Source of the DNA: Carallia brachiata
Lineage: Eukaryota > Streptophyta > Magnoliopsida > Malpighiales > Rhizophoraceae
DNA: 64,000 bases
Reading direction: 5' to 3'
Assembly (NCBI GenBank): GCA_021464245.1
Contig: JADCRB010000103.1
Span: forward strand, 186,001 to 250,000
Part shown: positions 1 to 12,396 of the stretch, piece after piece
Layout of the letters: every line of letters starts with the position of its first letter
Numbering within the stretch: position 1 is the stretch's first letter
Made by a program: the position numbers and the translations under genes
The notes under the pieces: generated by a model
Seen by the model: the letters and a program-made list of their open reading frames with translations, nothing else
Told to the model about the DNA's origin: nothing
Database searches by the model: none

Positions 1-689
1 CAAAGATTCAACCCATAAACAAATACTCAAGATATAAATTTAATGTTAATTATCAAAAAATAAATACATTTAAAGCAGAAATTCCATGCACCTCATGCAC
101 TCAATAATTTCCCTCGCTACCAAATGCCTCCCACCCATTAACATCTCATCCTTAAAACCCATTTTATTTCAAAAAATTAAACATTTGAAGAAACCCTACA
201 ACTAAAAACCTTTGCCTCTTTCACCTTTCCATTGCTAAATCTTCATTTTTTTTTTTCCAATTTTTTTTCCCATACCTTCCATTAACAGCGCCTCTCGTCC
301 ACTTCACTTTATTGCTTGACCATCAACTCCTCCAACCCTAACTCATTCCACTTTCTTTCTTCTTTTTTTTTTTCTCATTTTTTTCTCCTCAATTTTTTCC
401 CACGCCTCTACTGTATAAGAGTTTTGCTCTATAATCCCACCATTTGCCTCCACCCCTTCTGCTTTCTCGAGTGCCCGCCCAAAGAAAATATCCCACCCCA
501 AAATGTCCATTATGCCCTTTCCCAACCCTAAAAGCTGACCTTTTTCTAATTTTAAATTTTCATTCCCTCTCTTCTATTATCCACACATTTCACCGTATTT
601 TATTCATTGTCTATTGTGGGCCCTTATGTCCACATCATCCCGGGACACTGCCGGGCTATTTCTCCCGGTTCATGTAACCTCGCTCCTAA
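1..689. other. pyrimidine-rich intergenic DNA
   Basis: AT-rich sequence with long T- and CT-rich runs, mainly about 245-400. The small ORFs here are low-complexity products of these runs on both strands and have no domain I recognise. Near 640-675 there is a short GC-rich patch with repeated CCGGG. No gene is supported. Confidence 0.5.
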
Positions 690-1330
690 AGTTATCATTG
701 TTTGCCTACAAACACCCTCGCGAGCCTAATAGTTGCAAGCCTTTTATGCATGTCCCCACTTATATTGGAAACGTTGATCGAATCTGCCTGTCAAGGGTAT
801 TTGAGCGTAACAAAGTTCGCTCCCATTGCACCGTATTGTGTATATGAAAGTGTTCATTGTAAACTGCCCACCGATTTGGTAGATTTTTTGTTTCCTATAT
901 TATTGCAGGGCAATGGCATCTTGTTGTACTGTCAAAAGCCATCGGTTGTGTATAGTGGAGATAGGCAACAAAATTGTTTTCCTCCTCTGAGTCGCAACAA
1001 ACAAATCTTTAAGGCATAACAAATAGTTCTTAAAAAGTAACAAAATTTGTTGCCTCTTTTCTACGCGCAATCAAATGGTTTTTAAATTGCAACAAGATGC
1101 GAACATTCTGCAACAAAAAGGGTTACGGAATATCTAACCACATTTGTTCACATTTTATGTTGCCCTTTTCGTTTTGTATCATGGAGTGATTATCGTGAAC
1201 TTTGTTATGCCCATCCACCCATGCCACAGTGATTGGGATCAATGTTCCCTAAGTGGAGACGTGCATAAATGGCAAATAATTCGTGACTTTGACCCTCGCT
1301 CGCCCATGCACTCGCGAGTGCATTGTTAAG
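690..1330. repeat. dispersed repeat R1, copy a
   Basis: Non-coding repeat rich in GCAACAA and TTGTTGC words. Its first half (about 690-975) aligns by eye in the same orientation with 9380-9690, sharing the TTTGCCT-CAAACAC start, the ATGCATGTC-CCACTTAT block and the AAAAGCCATCGGTTG block. Its second half (about 980-1326) aligns with 3420-3760, sharing CTTAAAAAG-AACAAAAT, GCAACAAGATGCGA and the GTTCC...GTGGAGA block. Family not recognised; no coding capacity seen. Confidence 0.6.
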
Positions 1331-3100
1331 AATCACAAATATATTTATCGAATAAATATGTAGTAAAAATAGAGATTTAAAATTTTAATTTTTAAGAGCA
1401 AATTAGTTATTTGTTAAATATATTTACAATATAACCTAGGAGAAAGAATTGTTATTGAAGTAGTTTTCAATTCTTCTTGTTTTTCAGGTCTATTGGCAAG
1501 TTTTTGCAAGCCACCACCTTTCAAATGTTCATCCTCTAACAGTATTTACACAGAAACTAAGAGAAACAACTCTCTTAAATATAAACTTTTAGGGAAGGAG
1601 AGAGAGAGGAAGGCAAGCCTAAAAAAGAGTACTCGATTTAAATGATTGTCAAATCGTATGTTAGGCAGAATTTATAAGATTATAGTTATAGAGACTTTAA
1701 ACTATGTAAGTTTTAGTGTAATTCTAATAAAGTATACTTTAACCTCTATAAATTCAAGTATCATATATTCGACCCATAAAGTTTCTCAAACTTTTCAATC
1801 AAGTCCAACTTGATCTCCTTTTATGTTTCTCACCAAATTTTTTAATGTGTGTGACCCATTAGGATCTTGACATGTTGGTAATGAATATAAATAATAAATT
1901 AAATTCTTTTAATTTATCATTAATCTCATAATTAATTAATTTATTTCTACAGATCAAGATTAACATCTAGTAATGTATCATGACTACTCAAATATCAAGA
2001 CTGTCAAAGTGATTTGACTAATATTTTCAGTATACATTCTCTTTGTGTAATTCAATCATTTCATCAAGCTAATTTTTCAATTAAACATAAAGTATAAAAT
2101 TTGTGTTTACTCTATATTGTCTAGTTATATATGTTTTCAAAAACTAATAGGGTCATTAATTCTATGAATGATATTATAACTCCTTATAATCCTTATTCCA
2201 CCCTGTGCAAAAGATTTCATAAATCAATACTTAACGAGAACAGTAGAACATTCTCCCATAATTACTTTACAGTGATAGATTTTTTATTGATCACTGAACT
2301 ATTTTTATATAATTTATGATAAGCACAACATTCACTCTCACAAGAGATCCACAATTAGGACAACCTAGAATTAAGATCAAAACATATCAATTTTTATATA
2401 AGATACCTTAGTAATTTCAAGTCAATAAATTACTTACACAACCGTTACATGAGAAATCCATCATACACACAACTAATGTTTTATTTAGGAATTCTCACCG
2501 TATGTTAATTCAATAAACTTGTTCAACTAACAAGCACCCATAAAGTCTCTTTATACTTCAGTTTATGAGATCGATTACGTTTTTCATAAAAAAGAAACAT
2601 AACATGCGTTAGTCTCACAACGCCATCAATGTCCTGTCTTAATAGAGTATCAACCAGAAATATTTAAAAATAATACTTTGATACAATAGATATCTTATAA
2701 TTATGATCTCATTATAATTACTTCTATAAAGTATATTTATTTTACAAACTTTATCTTTAGAATATATCGATAATCATATCGTATATATAAACAATATTAA
2801 AAATAAAGAATCATGAAATTATATTCTTATTAATAACCAACACATTAACTATCAAGATATGCAGATATACGCTAACATACACTCCTTGGGATTAACTCAT
2901 CCATGAGGCCAAGAGCTCTACTGGCTTCACCAATGCAACTCCTCTATATCTGCAATGCAACAAATTACTTTCAATATTCAATAATTACTCTTGCCTCACT
3001 CTTCTATTCATAACCAACGGCTTTTAATATTGTAACAACAAGTCAACGCCCTATAACTGATGTAACATTTCAATTTCTTGAATTTTTTAAATATAAATCA
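1331..3100. other. AT-rich intergenic DNA without a recognisable gene
   Basis: Very AT-rich, stops in all frames, nothing gene-like. A block at about 2883-2935 (CCTTGGGATTA, then GAGGCCAAGAG, CTACTGGCTTC) recurs in diverged form at about 3774-3826, so at least that part belongs to a repeat. Confidence 0.45.
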
Positions 3101-3350
3101 ACAAAAAAATCCAAAAATATTATTTCAAAAAGCCAAAATTTAATAAAAATCCAAAAATATTATTTCAAAAAGTCAGAATATTATTCTAGATAATGTAATT
3201 TTAATTTTGAAAAAAATGAGATTTTTATGAATAAAAAAATCTAAAAAAATTTAAAAACTCAAAAATTTCTTTCTTTTTGTCTGTTTCTATCATTCTCTCT
3301 CTCTTCCTCTATCTCTCTTTTTTTTTTTAAATCTCTTTAACCTTTTTTTG
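3101..3350. repeat. AT-rich plus CT-rich module, copy 1
   Basis: AT-rich stretch containing two copies about 40 bp apart of ATCCAAAAATATTATTTC, ending in a TTTCTTTCTTT and CTCTCTCT pyrimidine tract. A diverged same-orientation copy lies at about 9840-10070. The two copies sit on opposite sides of repeat R1, so the modules have been shuffled. Confidence 0.45.
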
Positions 3351-3419
3351 GGTAAAAAATTGAGAATGAAAGATTTCTTGAGCAACAAATTTTTTATGGA
3401 TATTTAAATTTTCATCTTG

Positions 3420-3800
3420 ATATGATGCAACAAATAAATCTTTGATCCGCAACAAATGGATCTTAAAAAGCAACAAAATCTGTTGTCTTTCCCCTCTACA
3501 CGCTACCAAATGCTTTTTAGATGCAACAAGATGCGATTGTTCTACAACAATATGTGAAATAGAAGATCTAGCCGCATTCATCCGCATTTTATGATGAATC
3601 ATATCTGTCTCACATTAAATCACGATTGGAGCAAACTTTATTGGGAGTTGAGGTCAACGTTCCGTAATTGGAGAAATATATAAACGGCAAGTGACATTGA
3701 GAACTGCAAGTTTGAATCCTAGGCAACTAGTGGTGACTTTAACCTTGGCTTGCTCGTGCATCAGTTAATGCCCTCCCATGGGGTTAGTTTGTCCATAAGG
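3420..3800. repeat. dispersed repeat R1, copy b
   Basis: Aligns with the second half of copy a, with extra sequence near 3690-3735 that contains a TTTGAATCC word resembling a pol III B box. No matching A box or poly-A tail was found, so I do not call a SINE here. Confidence 0.5.
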
Positions 3801-4093
3801 CCAAGGGGCCTACTGGCTACACTGATGAGAATTAGAATGTTTCAACATAAAATGTTGACTAATGCGGATGTATATTAAGATCACTTTATTATTGTAGGAT
3901 TATCACATTTTTTTGCAACTAAAGAAGCCATATATTGCGTGTGGAGGTGAGAAACCTGAAGTGTTGTTGCTATTGGAGACCTATTTGTTCCGGTTAGTAG
4001 ATTTGTTTGTTGCATCATTTTAAACGGCATGCTCAGAGCATCATTGACGAGACTAGGCCCGAGGGAGTGCACTTAGAGGATGCACGAGCGAGG

Positions 4094-4720
4094 TGTTGGA
4101 AAATTATTAATAAAAATAGATATAAAGTTTAGATTAATAAATTAAGAACAAAATTAGCGATGTTGAACAATCAACGAGATATATAAATATATATTACTAA
4201 ATAAACAAATAAAATTAAAGAAGAAAAAGGATATCGTGTCTGAAGCATACAAATAAACTGTCATTAACGATAGTTTTTACCCTCGTAGATAAGTAGTATC
4301 AGTGTAGAAGATCACAGCGGTTATTCTCCTAGGATACGAAAGACGTTCTCACTAATGTGCACTTCAAATAGTGAGGTAATAGGAACAGTTTTATCTCTGA
4401 ACTAAACTAACAGTATAAGCCCCTCCTGTATAGACAAAGGAGAAAATATTTTCACACTTCTCATAACCATATGAAAGATGAGGGATGATTTTTTTTTAAT
4501 AGGTATAGTTTTATGTTTTATAAGTAAGAATAAAGTTTTCAATAAGTTATAACGGTTAGTAACAGTTAAATACATAATGACACATAACGGTTAAATAACA
4601 GTCAAATAATAGCTAGTTCAACAGTCATAAATGATTAGTCCAATAGTCATGTAATGACTAGTTTGACCAAGTCTTAAATGTAATAATTAACCTTTTAAAA
4701 CAAAATAATAATTTATAACA
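4094..4720 (-). repeat. copia 3' LTR (627 bp)
   Basis: On the coding (minus) strand this is the downstream LTR. Compared with the other LTR it shows many substitutions and small indels, indicating an old insertion. It keeps the TG/CA ends and the repeated AACGGTTA/AACAGTTA words near 4550-4600. Confidence 0.75.
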
Positions 4721-5339
4721 ATCTCCTGCTATTTTAAAGGGCTAATACTGCTGTATTATTCAATGAAAATATAACACATCATTTTTGGTTTTTTTTGGGT
4801 TATGAACCAAAAACTAGGAGCACAAATTTTGATATTCAAATATATGGTAAAATAAAAAATTTTATTAACTATAATTTCTTTATGAATAACAATAAACTTG
4901 CTACTATGTTCTGTTCTCTAAGATTATGTTGTTTAACACGGTTGGGTGTTGTTGGGCTTTGCGTACGCTTGGTTTATTTTCATGAGATCTCTAGAGATCT
5001 TGCATAAGACCTCATAGGAGTAGCCTCACTCCACTCTCATATAGGTGATTCTATCAAATGTGCATTATGATAACACACCACTCATAAGAGCTATAGAATT
5101 CATTAAGAGCATATAACTCAGCCTCAAAGCTCAAAATTTTTGCACTATTGATACCATAGTAAGAGACTTTGCAATTTGATAGTGCTCACAAGGTTAATTA
5201 GTGACTTATTATTACCCATATAAATCTACTTCAAGAGAACTTCTATTACATAAGTTGGGTTCCCATTACTCTTGACCATTCCTCTAGAAGCATATATTTG
5301 ATTCCCCTCAATGTAATTTCGCTAGCTTACAACTTAGTG

Positions 5340-5770
5340 ACAGTCAAAGGATCAATCTAATTCATCTCTAACAAAAATAAGAGATCTCAATATATTTTTC
5401 TACATAAGCTTTATTAACTCATGAGTTAGGCAAATATATTTTTCTCTTTCCATTACACAAGTTATTCTTAGTAAGAACAACATAAACTTGGCAAACACAG
5501 ACATCAACACTCATATTGTCGGTTTCACACAGAATGAAATATTCATTCTCAATCAATTCGCCTCCACAATAGCCATCTCTAAGGCTATATACTTGAAATC
5601 CATGATGGACCATACCACTACTTTACTTTTAAAGGTGAACTCAAATCCATTAATAGGTTTTGTCTCATCTAAATAAAAATTTAGTTAGCATCGTTATACT
5701 CTTTTGGTACGAGTATTCACCACAAAATATATCACAGTTCATGATCTCTTAAATGATTCATAATGAATAA
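5340..5770 (-). pseudogene. copia RNase H remnant
   Basis: Read on the minus strand in mixed frames, this segment shows the usual order at the end of copia pol: YNDAN, then LDETKP and NGFEFTF, then VVWS, then KYIALEMAIVEAN (the AEYxALAxAxxEA motif), and finally DPLT near 5345-5360. The distance between the AEYxAL-like and DPLT motifs is about what is seen in copia elements. Stops and frame changes interrupt every part, so it is not functional. RT and integrase would lie at higher coordinates, but I could not read them confidently. Confidence 0.6.
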
Positions 5771-8741
5771 TTTTATAAAATAGTAGTAAAACACTATCAC
5801 CATCAAATTTTCTAGACAGAGCCCCCACATGGAAATAAATTTTTTCCAATTCACAAGTCACTGGTACATCAGTAAAAAATAGTAGTACCTCTTAACATTA
5901 CCTTTTCACACGATCTAGGAGCAATAGGAATCTCGTATGATTGTGCTTCAGCTCCAAATATATAGATGCAATTTTTTTTCCTTTCCTATAAGATACAATT
6001 GCAAGAATTTCTTGGAAGCCCAATCCATAATGGCAGCGACCTATTCCAACCTTGTCAGCTTGTATGGACAAACCCAACAATTCAACAAGTTCAATAAACC
6101 AATCAAAATTGTTAATCAATAATGCTAGCAAGTCATGTGCTTAGGAAAACACCCAATTAGTCTCCTATTTAATAGGTTCGCCTAGTTTGTTTGTCGCAAA
6201 TTACTTGATCAATTCACTCAATTCCAAGGCTCCACTAGCAATATAAATGCTATCTTTGTTTTTTTATTAACCTTTCAGTTGCAAGAACTTACAATAAAAT
6301 TAGCATAACATGGCAGAGAATATTTGCAAGGCTCAAATATGTTAAATCTCAGCTTTGGATCACTTCCAACTGCTTTTCAAGTTAGCATTACTCTTTACAC
6401 AATACTGAAATTGCAAACAATTATAGAGTATGTCTTCAAAAATAAAATGTGTTGGATTTTACCCTTGCTTTAAGAGTCAAGTAAGTAGTAATACAAATGA
6501 CTAAATGCCTTCACCAAAACTTATTCTCATTATCTCATGAGAAATTAATTTGAGATATTACCATAGTCTTCTCAATCCACGTACCTAATTACAGTTAAAT
6601 GATTGCATCTAACCTTGAATGCTACTTGCTTTTTTCCTCAATCATTTTATATTCTGGCCTTTACTTTTGACAATTGGATTGGACTTGAAAAGGTTACACA
6701 CGAGCTCTAGCATTGATAGAGTGCCATTGTAGTAAGCATTGGTGTTGCAGTCCCTTTTAGTCGAGCAATCTTGATGACTGGCAATATAGGCCTCTAGATA
6801 ACTAGTGTATTTATAACCATCATCTGTATCTAGTTCAATAGCTTGCACATATAACCAATACTAGTATCCCTTTATTATTATTTTCTTTTTCGAAAGATGG
6901 CAACTAGAGGACTTACCAAAAGCGATATATAAAACCTAGTTATTTGTGTGTGGGCCTGCACAATTGCACCCAAAATTTTAATATTTTAATATTTTAAATA
7001 ATCTCAATTCTTTTTTTTTTTTTTGCAACTACAAAAGTCACAAAGAATTAAGAATACCAACAAAATTGTTACCTTTGCTCTTTTGAATTATATGCGAAAG
7101 TCATATTGTCTTGTCTAGACAAAATCAATTAGTTTTCTCATTTCTATTATCATATACCTTGTCTCTTACAGAGGACCAATCAACCAAGGAAAATCTAGAT
7201 ATAAATTATACAAATAAAATTCCCTTTTCCAACTTTATAGTGGATATAGCCTGTGTGAGCATACTAGAGCCAAACAACTAAGAAATAAATCACTCACATG
7301 TAGTGCCTCTTCAAATTGGACGAATGCGTTTCGTATTAGCGAGACATAAATCTTTTTTTTTCAAACAATAGAGATGGCCCAATATTCGTGCTACCAATCA
7401 AAAAATCACGTGCACATGTGATTGTGTCAAACATCAAATAGATAAAAGCCCAATTTTCCCAATGTGCCAACAATCTTACTGTTATCGTGCAACATAATTT
7501 TTAGGCATTCTTTGATATGGCAGAGACATTCTTCACATGTTTCTAACTTTAAAGTCGGAAGATAAACCCAAATTTAAGCAAAGTAAGTCATGATGGTCAT
7601 GTTCATCAATTGAAAAATTTAGAAACTTACCTAGTCCCTTGATTCAAAAGACAACACTTTGATAAATGAAGATACTCAACGAAATAAGCCAATTTTATGT
7701 TCTTGCGTTAGCATCAATTTCACTGTGAAATTAACACCAACTATTGGCCTTCCATGGCTTGTGATTACTCCACCAGCACCAAACTCTTAAGCAAGGAATA
7801 TCACTAGGCAAGCAACAACACCTAACAATGGTTTCCAACGCCAACAAAATATCGTCAACGGACATTAAATCTTCATCCTAACAAAAGCTATCAGAACAAC
7901 TAATGCTTAGCAACAAATGCTCACAAAGTAACATATAAACAAAGGCATGCCATGCAAAAATCTATCTATAGATATCAATAGCAATGACTCAAATTTAAGA
8001 GCCAAAAAAAAAAACTCCTTTTAGATTTCTTCCAAGCACTGGCCTCTATATAGGACAACGTATCATCACTCAATGAGTTAAAATGAAGCCCAAACCTTAA
8101 TAACCAATTTGGAAAGCAAGAAAAGTTCTACTGCACATTTCAAGTCTCAAGCTAGCATAAAGATTTTTCCAATTTAACAAAAATCATCTTGACCATCCAA
8201 ATAAACAATATAGTATTAAATTGATGTTACATTCCAGTTATCCATCTTGTCCTTAAATAACAAATTTGATTGTCTAAAACCAACATCAATAACTTGAGAA
8301 CATAGAGAGAACCTGTAATACAAAAACGGAAAGCAAGAAATTATAGATGCCAACAAGGATTGATGATGTGGATAATATGAAATTTTAGAAGCTGCACAAG
8401 AGACACAACAACGCTTGGCCATGCAATAGAATGAACAAAAATTAGAAACAAGTTGAGATGAGCTTTCTTATATAAGGATGAGGCACGCATGAAAAAGGAA
8501 AGTGCATTGTCTAATCCAAAAAATTATTCTCACAGACAATCGATTCTATCTATACACACGAGATTAAAAATTTTTAAAGGCATGCATTGTCATATCTAAC
8601 CCAAAGTTCACATACATCAATTAACAAAAGACACCGAGATAGAAAATTTAAAAAATCAGGATTTACTCCACCAACAATGAACTTATTTAACAATAGACAT
8701 CACAAGCAAATGATTCTAACATCGAAAACTATCCTTAAGAA
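5771..8741 (-). other. decayed copia internal region
   Basis: By position this should hold RT, integrase and gag of the minus-strand copia element. I see only short open stretches on the minus strand (for example 5898-6131 and 6642-6848) without motifs I can assign. The region is probably eroded beyond recognition by eye. Confidence 0.4.
8723..8739 (-). promoter_or_regulatory. LTR-complementary segment at the expected primer-binding site
   Basis: In copia orientation the primer-binding site should lie directly after the LTR ending at 8742. No initiator-tRNA-like TGGTATCAGAG is present. Instead the 17 bases at 8723-8739 are the exact reverse complement of 8910-8926 inside the LTR (CTTAAGGATAGTTTTCG). 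A transcript could fold so that an LTR segment anneals next to the LTR boundary, an arrangement known from self-priming elements such as Tf1. Whether it ever acted as primer is inference. Confidence 0.3.
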
Positions 8742-9366
8742 TGTTGGAAAATTATCAATAAAAAATAGATATAAAATTCAGATAAATAAATTAAGAACAA
8801 AATTAGCAATGTGGAACAATCAATGAGATATATAAATATATGTTACTAAATAAACAATGAAATTAAAGAAGCAAAAGATATTGTGTATGAATCATGCAAA
8901 TGCACTGTCCTTAAGGATAGTTTTCGCCCTTGTAAACAAGTAGTCCAATGCAGCAAATTGCAGTGACTATCCTCTCAGAATACGACAGACCTTCCCACTA
9001 ATGTGCACTTCAAATACTGAGGTGACAAAAACAGTTTCATCTTTAAACTAAACCAGCAGCATAAGCATCTCGTGTATAGACAAAGAAGAAAATATTCTCA
9101 CACTTCTCATAACTATTTGGAAGATGAGGGATGGTCATTTTATAATATGTATAGTTTTATATCTCATACGTAAGAATAAAGTTTCCAATAAATTATAGCA
9201 GGTAGTAATGGTTAAATACATAACAACACATAACGGTTAAATAACAATCAAATAACAGCTAGTTCAACGATTATAAAACGGTTAGTCCAACAGTCATATA
9301 ATGCTGATTTGACTAAATTTTATATGTGATAATTAATCTTTTAAAATATAATAATAATTTACAACA
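8742..9366 (-). repeat. copia 5' LTR (625 bp)
   Basis: Upstream LTR in coding orientation. It contains a near-palindrome at about 8904-8921 (ACTGTCCTTAAGGATAGT), part of the segment complementary to 8723-8739. The equivalent region of the other LTR (about 4260) has diverged. Confidence 0.75.
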
Positions 9367-9379
9367 CAAGAAAGACCAA

Positions 9380-9760
9380 AATTGTCAATGTTTGCCTGCA
9401 AACACTCTTGCGGGTCTCAGTCGCAAACCTTGTACCCATATCCTCAGTTATATGCATGTCTCCACTTATTGGAAACATTGTCCCAATAACGTTGTGGCTT
9501 GGTTAGTAGCCAGCAGAATGCAACAAAATTTTGCTCCCTTTGCACCGCGGTGCAAAATGGATAGGTTTTTCCACATAAATTGCATACGTATGCGGCATGA
9601 TCTTCCGTTTCCCTAGTTGTTGCAAGGCAGTCACATCTTGTTGCAGCTTAAAAGCCATCGGTTGGGTATCATGGAGATAGGCAACAAAATCTAGTTGTTT
9701 CGTAGAGCCACATGCAAAAAAATGGTTTACTGAATTTTTCATTTAAAAATTATGAATTTT
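9380..9760. repeat. dispersed repeat R1, copy c
   Basis: Aligns with the first half of copy a in the same orientation and starts about 14 bp after the copia right LTR. The copia element therefore lies within a region already rich in this repeat. Confidence 0.55.
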
Positions 9761-10218
9761 TTATTCAAAAATATGAATACTTTATTTAAAAATTAAAAAG
9801 ATTAAACAAAAAAAAAAGAAAGTTCCCAAAAAATGTAGAAAAATGAATTTTTATAAAATTTATAATTACTTTAAAAAGTCTGAATATTTGTCCAAAAAAA
9901 TTAATTTTTTATTTATAAAAATTGAGATTGTTATAAAATATAAAAAACTAAAAAATCTAAACACTTTTAAAAAATTCAAAAATTTCTTTCTTTCCTCTTT
10001 CTCTTTATCACTTTCCTTTGTCTCTTTATCTCTCTTTTTTTTAGCTCTCTAACATCTATTTTTTTCGTAGTACATTATGTACAATTTTGCCTAATATTTA
10101 GACTTTTTATTTTTAGTTTTTAAAATAAAAATCTCTAATTCTAAAAATACAAATCTCTTAATTTAAAAATACCGAATTTTTAAATTAATATTTTAAAATT
10201 TTAATTTTAAAAATCTGT
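9761..10218. repeat. AT-rich plus CT-rich module, copy 2
   Basis: Tracts of A and T with AAAAATT words, then a pyrimidine tract near 9985-10045, parallel to 3101-3350. No gene is visible. Confidence 0.4.
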
Positions 10219-11343
10219 TATCCATTTAAAGTCTACAGCATCTTCGAGCCGGACGCTTAGACAAATCACGCTGGCCTGGGATTCAATCTGCGGGTGGATG
10301 CTGGCACCATATCACCAACGAGGATGTAGATGCGGTGTAGTTAGGTGCCTGTGGTTGCAGGCAGCAGTCGTTCTGTTGCAACCGAATAGACAAATTTTTG
10401 CATCATCTAGGATCGAGCGTTTGTCGATGTATCTTGTTTGCGAAATATTGCAATCCTAAATGCCAGCTGTTGCATTTGGGAAGCCTAAAATTGACACTCA
10501 CATGCGGTCGCTCTCATGACATGGGGAGAGAGGTCCCTTCTCCCTATTTGGAGGGGAGGATCACAATTTTACTTTTTCAATCGATTCTAGTCCATTGCCT
10601 CTTATCCATATAAAGTCTATCATCATTGAGCCAAACTTTGGAAGAATCACTCCACCGTTGGATTCAGTGCACAGTTGCTGCCATATATCGGTGAAGGTTT
10701 GGATGGTTTGCCAAGCTGTACCCATGGTGATGTGGCTGTAGTATAGTAAGATGCTTATGGTTGAAGGCAGCGAGCTTTCCGTTACATCCAAAGAGCCCTG
10801 CTATTGCATATTGAGGATCAAGCCCTTCATTTGTTAGTGTATCTTCTTAGCAAAGTATTGCAAAATTATATGCCAACTGTTGCATCCATAAAGCCTAAAA
10901 TTGGCAGTCACATACGATCGCCCATGACATAAGGGAGGTCCCTTCCCCCTTATTCGGACAGGAGGATCAAAATTTTATTGCTTCCCTATCCTGAACTCCA
11001 CCATCAATCCTAGTCCTTCACCTCTATCTATGTAAAGTCTATACTATTGTTGAGCCGGGCTCTTGGACGGATCACCTGGACCTGGGATCTAGTGCACAAT
11101 TTGATGTCGGGCGCAAAGATTTGGAGGGTTTTCCTAGTTGCACCCATGGTGAGGTGGCTATAGTACAATAAGGGGCCTATAGTTGTAGGAAACACGCTTT
11201 TTGTTGCAACTGCAGAGTTTTGCTGTTATATTATTGACAATCAAATATTCAATTTGTCTTTGCATCTTGTTCGTGTAATATTGCAACACTGTATGCCAAC
11301 TGTTACATCCAAGAAGCCTAAAGTTGCTCTCAATATGCAGTAA
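10219..11343. repeat. three tandem ~400-bp units
   Basis: Three direct units at 10219-10602 (384 bp), 10603-11024 (422 bp) and 11025-11343 (about 319 bp, 3' truncated). Each begins TATCxATxTAAAGTCTA, then has GAGCC, a GGATC/GATTC-AGTG block, a GGTG-TGTAG/ATAGTA block, a GTTGCA-rich middle, a TATTGCAA word, AATGCCAGCTGTTGCAT or a close variant, and GAAGCCTAAA. Units 1 and 2 end with a purine block (GAGAGAGGTCCCTTC type) and GGAGGATCA. They are GC-richer than their surroundings. No conserved reading frame runs through all three; the short ORFs are chance. Family not recognised. Confidence 0.75.
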
Positions 11344-12178
11344 GTGTTCTTCACATCTATAAAAAAATAGTTGTTTAGAAGTTAGCCTTTTTGGTGTTCC
11401 CTTAAATTAAACCAACGTATAAATTCCTTTGTTAATCCCGATAGAACAAGATAAATCTGTAATTGGTGATCCAATTGTAAGTCATATTCTTTTGTCCGAT
11501 CTCATTATAAGCCAATTTGGTTTTGCTTACATCCGAAGTGTAACAGACACTCATTTATGTTATAAGTTTTTCACTTTCGTTCAGGTGATCACTATTGAAG
11601 AGAAGTCGTTGATCTTTTCCATTGATTTCTTTTGAGCCAACCTAAAAGCAAAATTTAGTTCAAGCAAAATGCAGCCTCAACATTTCTTCCAGTTGAAGAA
11701 AAATTCAGCCTCAATATTTGCATCCCAATTACAAGTGCAAAACTACTATCTGCTAAACATATAGTATTTTTGGATATTTGCTAACTTAGCCTCTAAAGAA
11801 AGAGAAGTTTTAACAAGGACAAAGACAATCACACTACGAAAAAAAACAACCTTGCAACCTCAAGCATTGGCTTGCAACCACATAGAATCAATTGTAAAAT
11901 CCCAAAAAAAAATTTGATCGACAAAAAGAACAGTACCATGAAAACAGCACAAATTATTTGATACTCAGATAATTAAGAATAATTATAATTAAAAATAATT
12001 ACGAATTAGGAAAGTAATAAAGAGAGCTAAAAAACGAGAGAGGGAAAAAAAAATTTTCCTTTCCGCAAGGACCAGGAGATTGGTTTAGCTATAAAGCTAG
12101 TGTGTATAGCTGTTAATAAACAAAACCACTCACATTGAATCCTTCATCGTTTTTTTTTTTAAATAAAAAAATAAGGAT
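11344..12178. other. intergenic DNA with a CACTA-like terminus
   Basis: Mostly unassigned. At 11832 the sequence CACTACGAAAAAAA resembles the terminus of plant CACTA transposons, followed by repeated CTTGCAACC words like CACTA subterminal repeats. I could not find a convincing matching end; GTAATAGTG near 13064-13072 is imperfect and the 3-bp flanks do not match. A short open stretch at 11429-11635 has no domain I recognise. Confidence 0.3.
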
Positions 12179-12396
12179 ATCATGGGCAGACGATTTGGGC
12201 ATACGTTCATGGGCAGATGATAGTTTGTGCAACTATGAGCATATTTTGTGTAACTGTAATAAAAACATATGAGATAAAAAAAACAGTAATATTTTTTTTT
12301 ATCACTTTTTATCGTTGCGATTGTACAAAATTTACTCACAGTTGCACAAATTAGTATCTGCCCACCAGCGTATGCCCACCAACGTATACCCATTGA
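12179..12396. mobile_element. fold-back MITE, about 218 bp
   Basis: The first ~80 bases (about 12184-12260) pair with the reverse complement of the last ~80 (about 12313-12391). Shared blocks include GGGCATACG, GGGCAGAT, TTTGTGCAACT and ATTTTGT, with only small gaps. The loop is short and AT-rich. No coding capacity and no secure target duplication. Superfamily unassigned. Confidence 0.6.

Larger units (their letters stand above)
4094..9366 (-). mobile_element. degenerate Ty1/copia LTR retrotransposon
   Basis: Two direct repeats of about 626 bp (4094-4720 and 8742-9366) flank 4.02 kb, giving an element of 5273 bp. Both repeats run from TGTTGG to AACA on the plus strand, so they are TG...CA on either strand. 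The coding strand is minus: copia RNase H and DPLT-like motifs lie near 5340-5770, and on the minus strand the LTR at 4094-4720 is preceded by AGCAGGAGAT, a polypurine tract of the usual copia type. Flanking 5-mers (CGAGG left, CAAGA right) match at only three of five positions; an eroded target duplication is possible but unproven. The internal region is full of stops. Confidence 0.75.

Noticed and set aside
3690..3735. SINE in repeat R1 copy b
   Set aside because: Only a B-box-like word; no A box, A-tail or target duplication.
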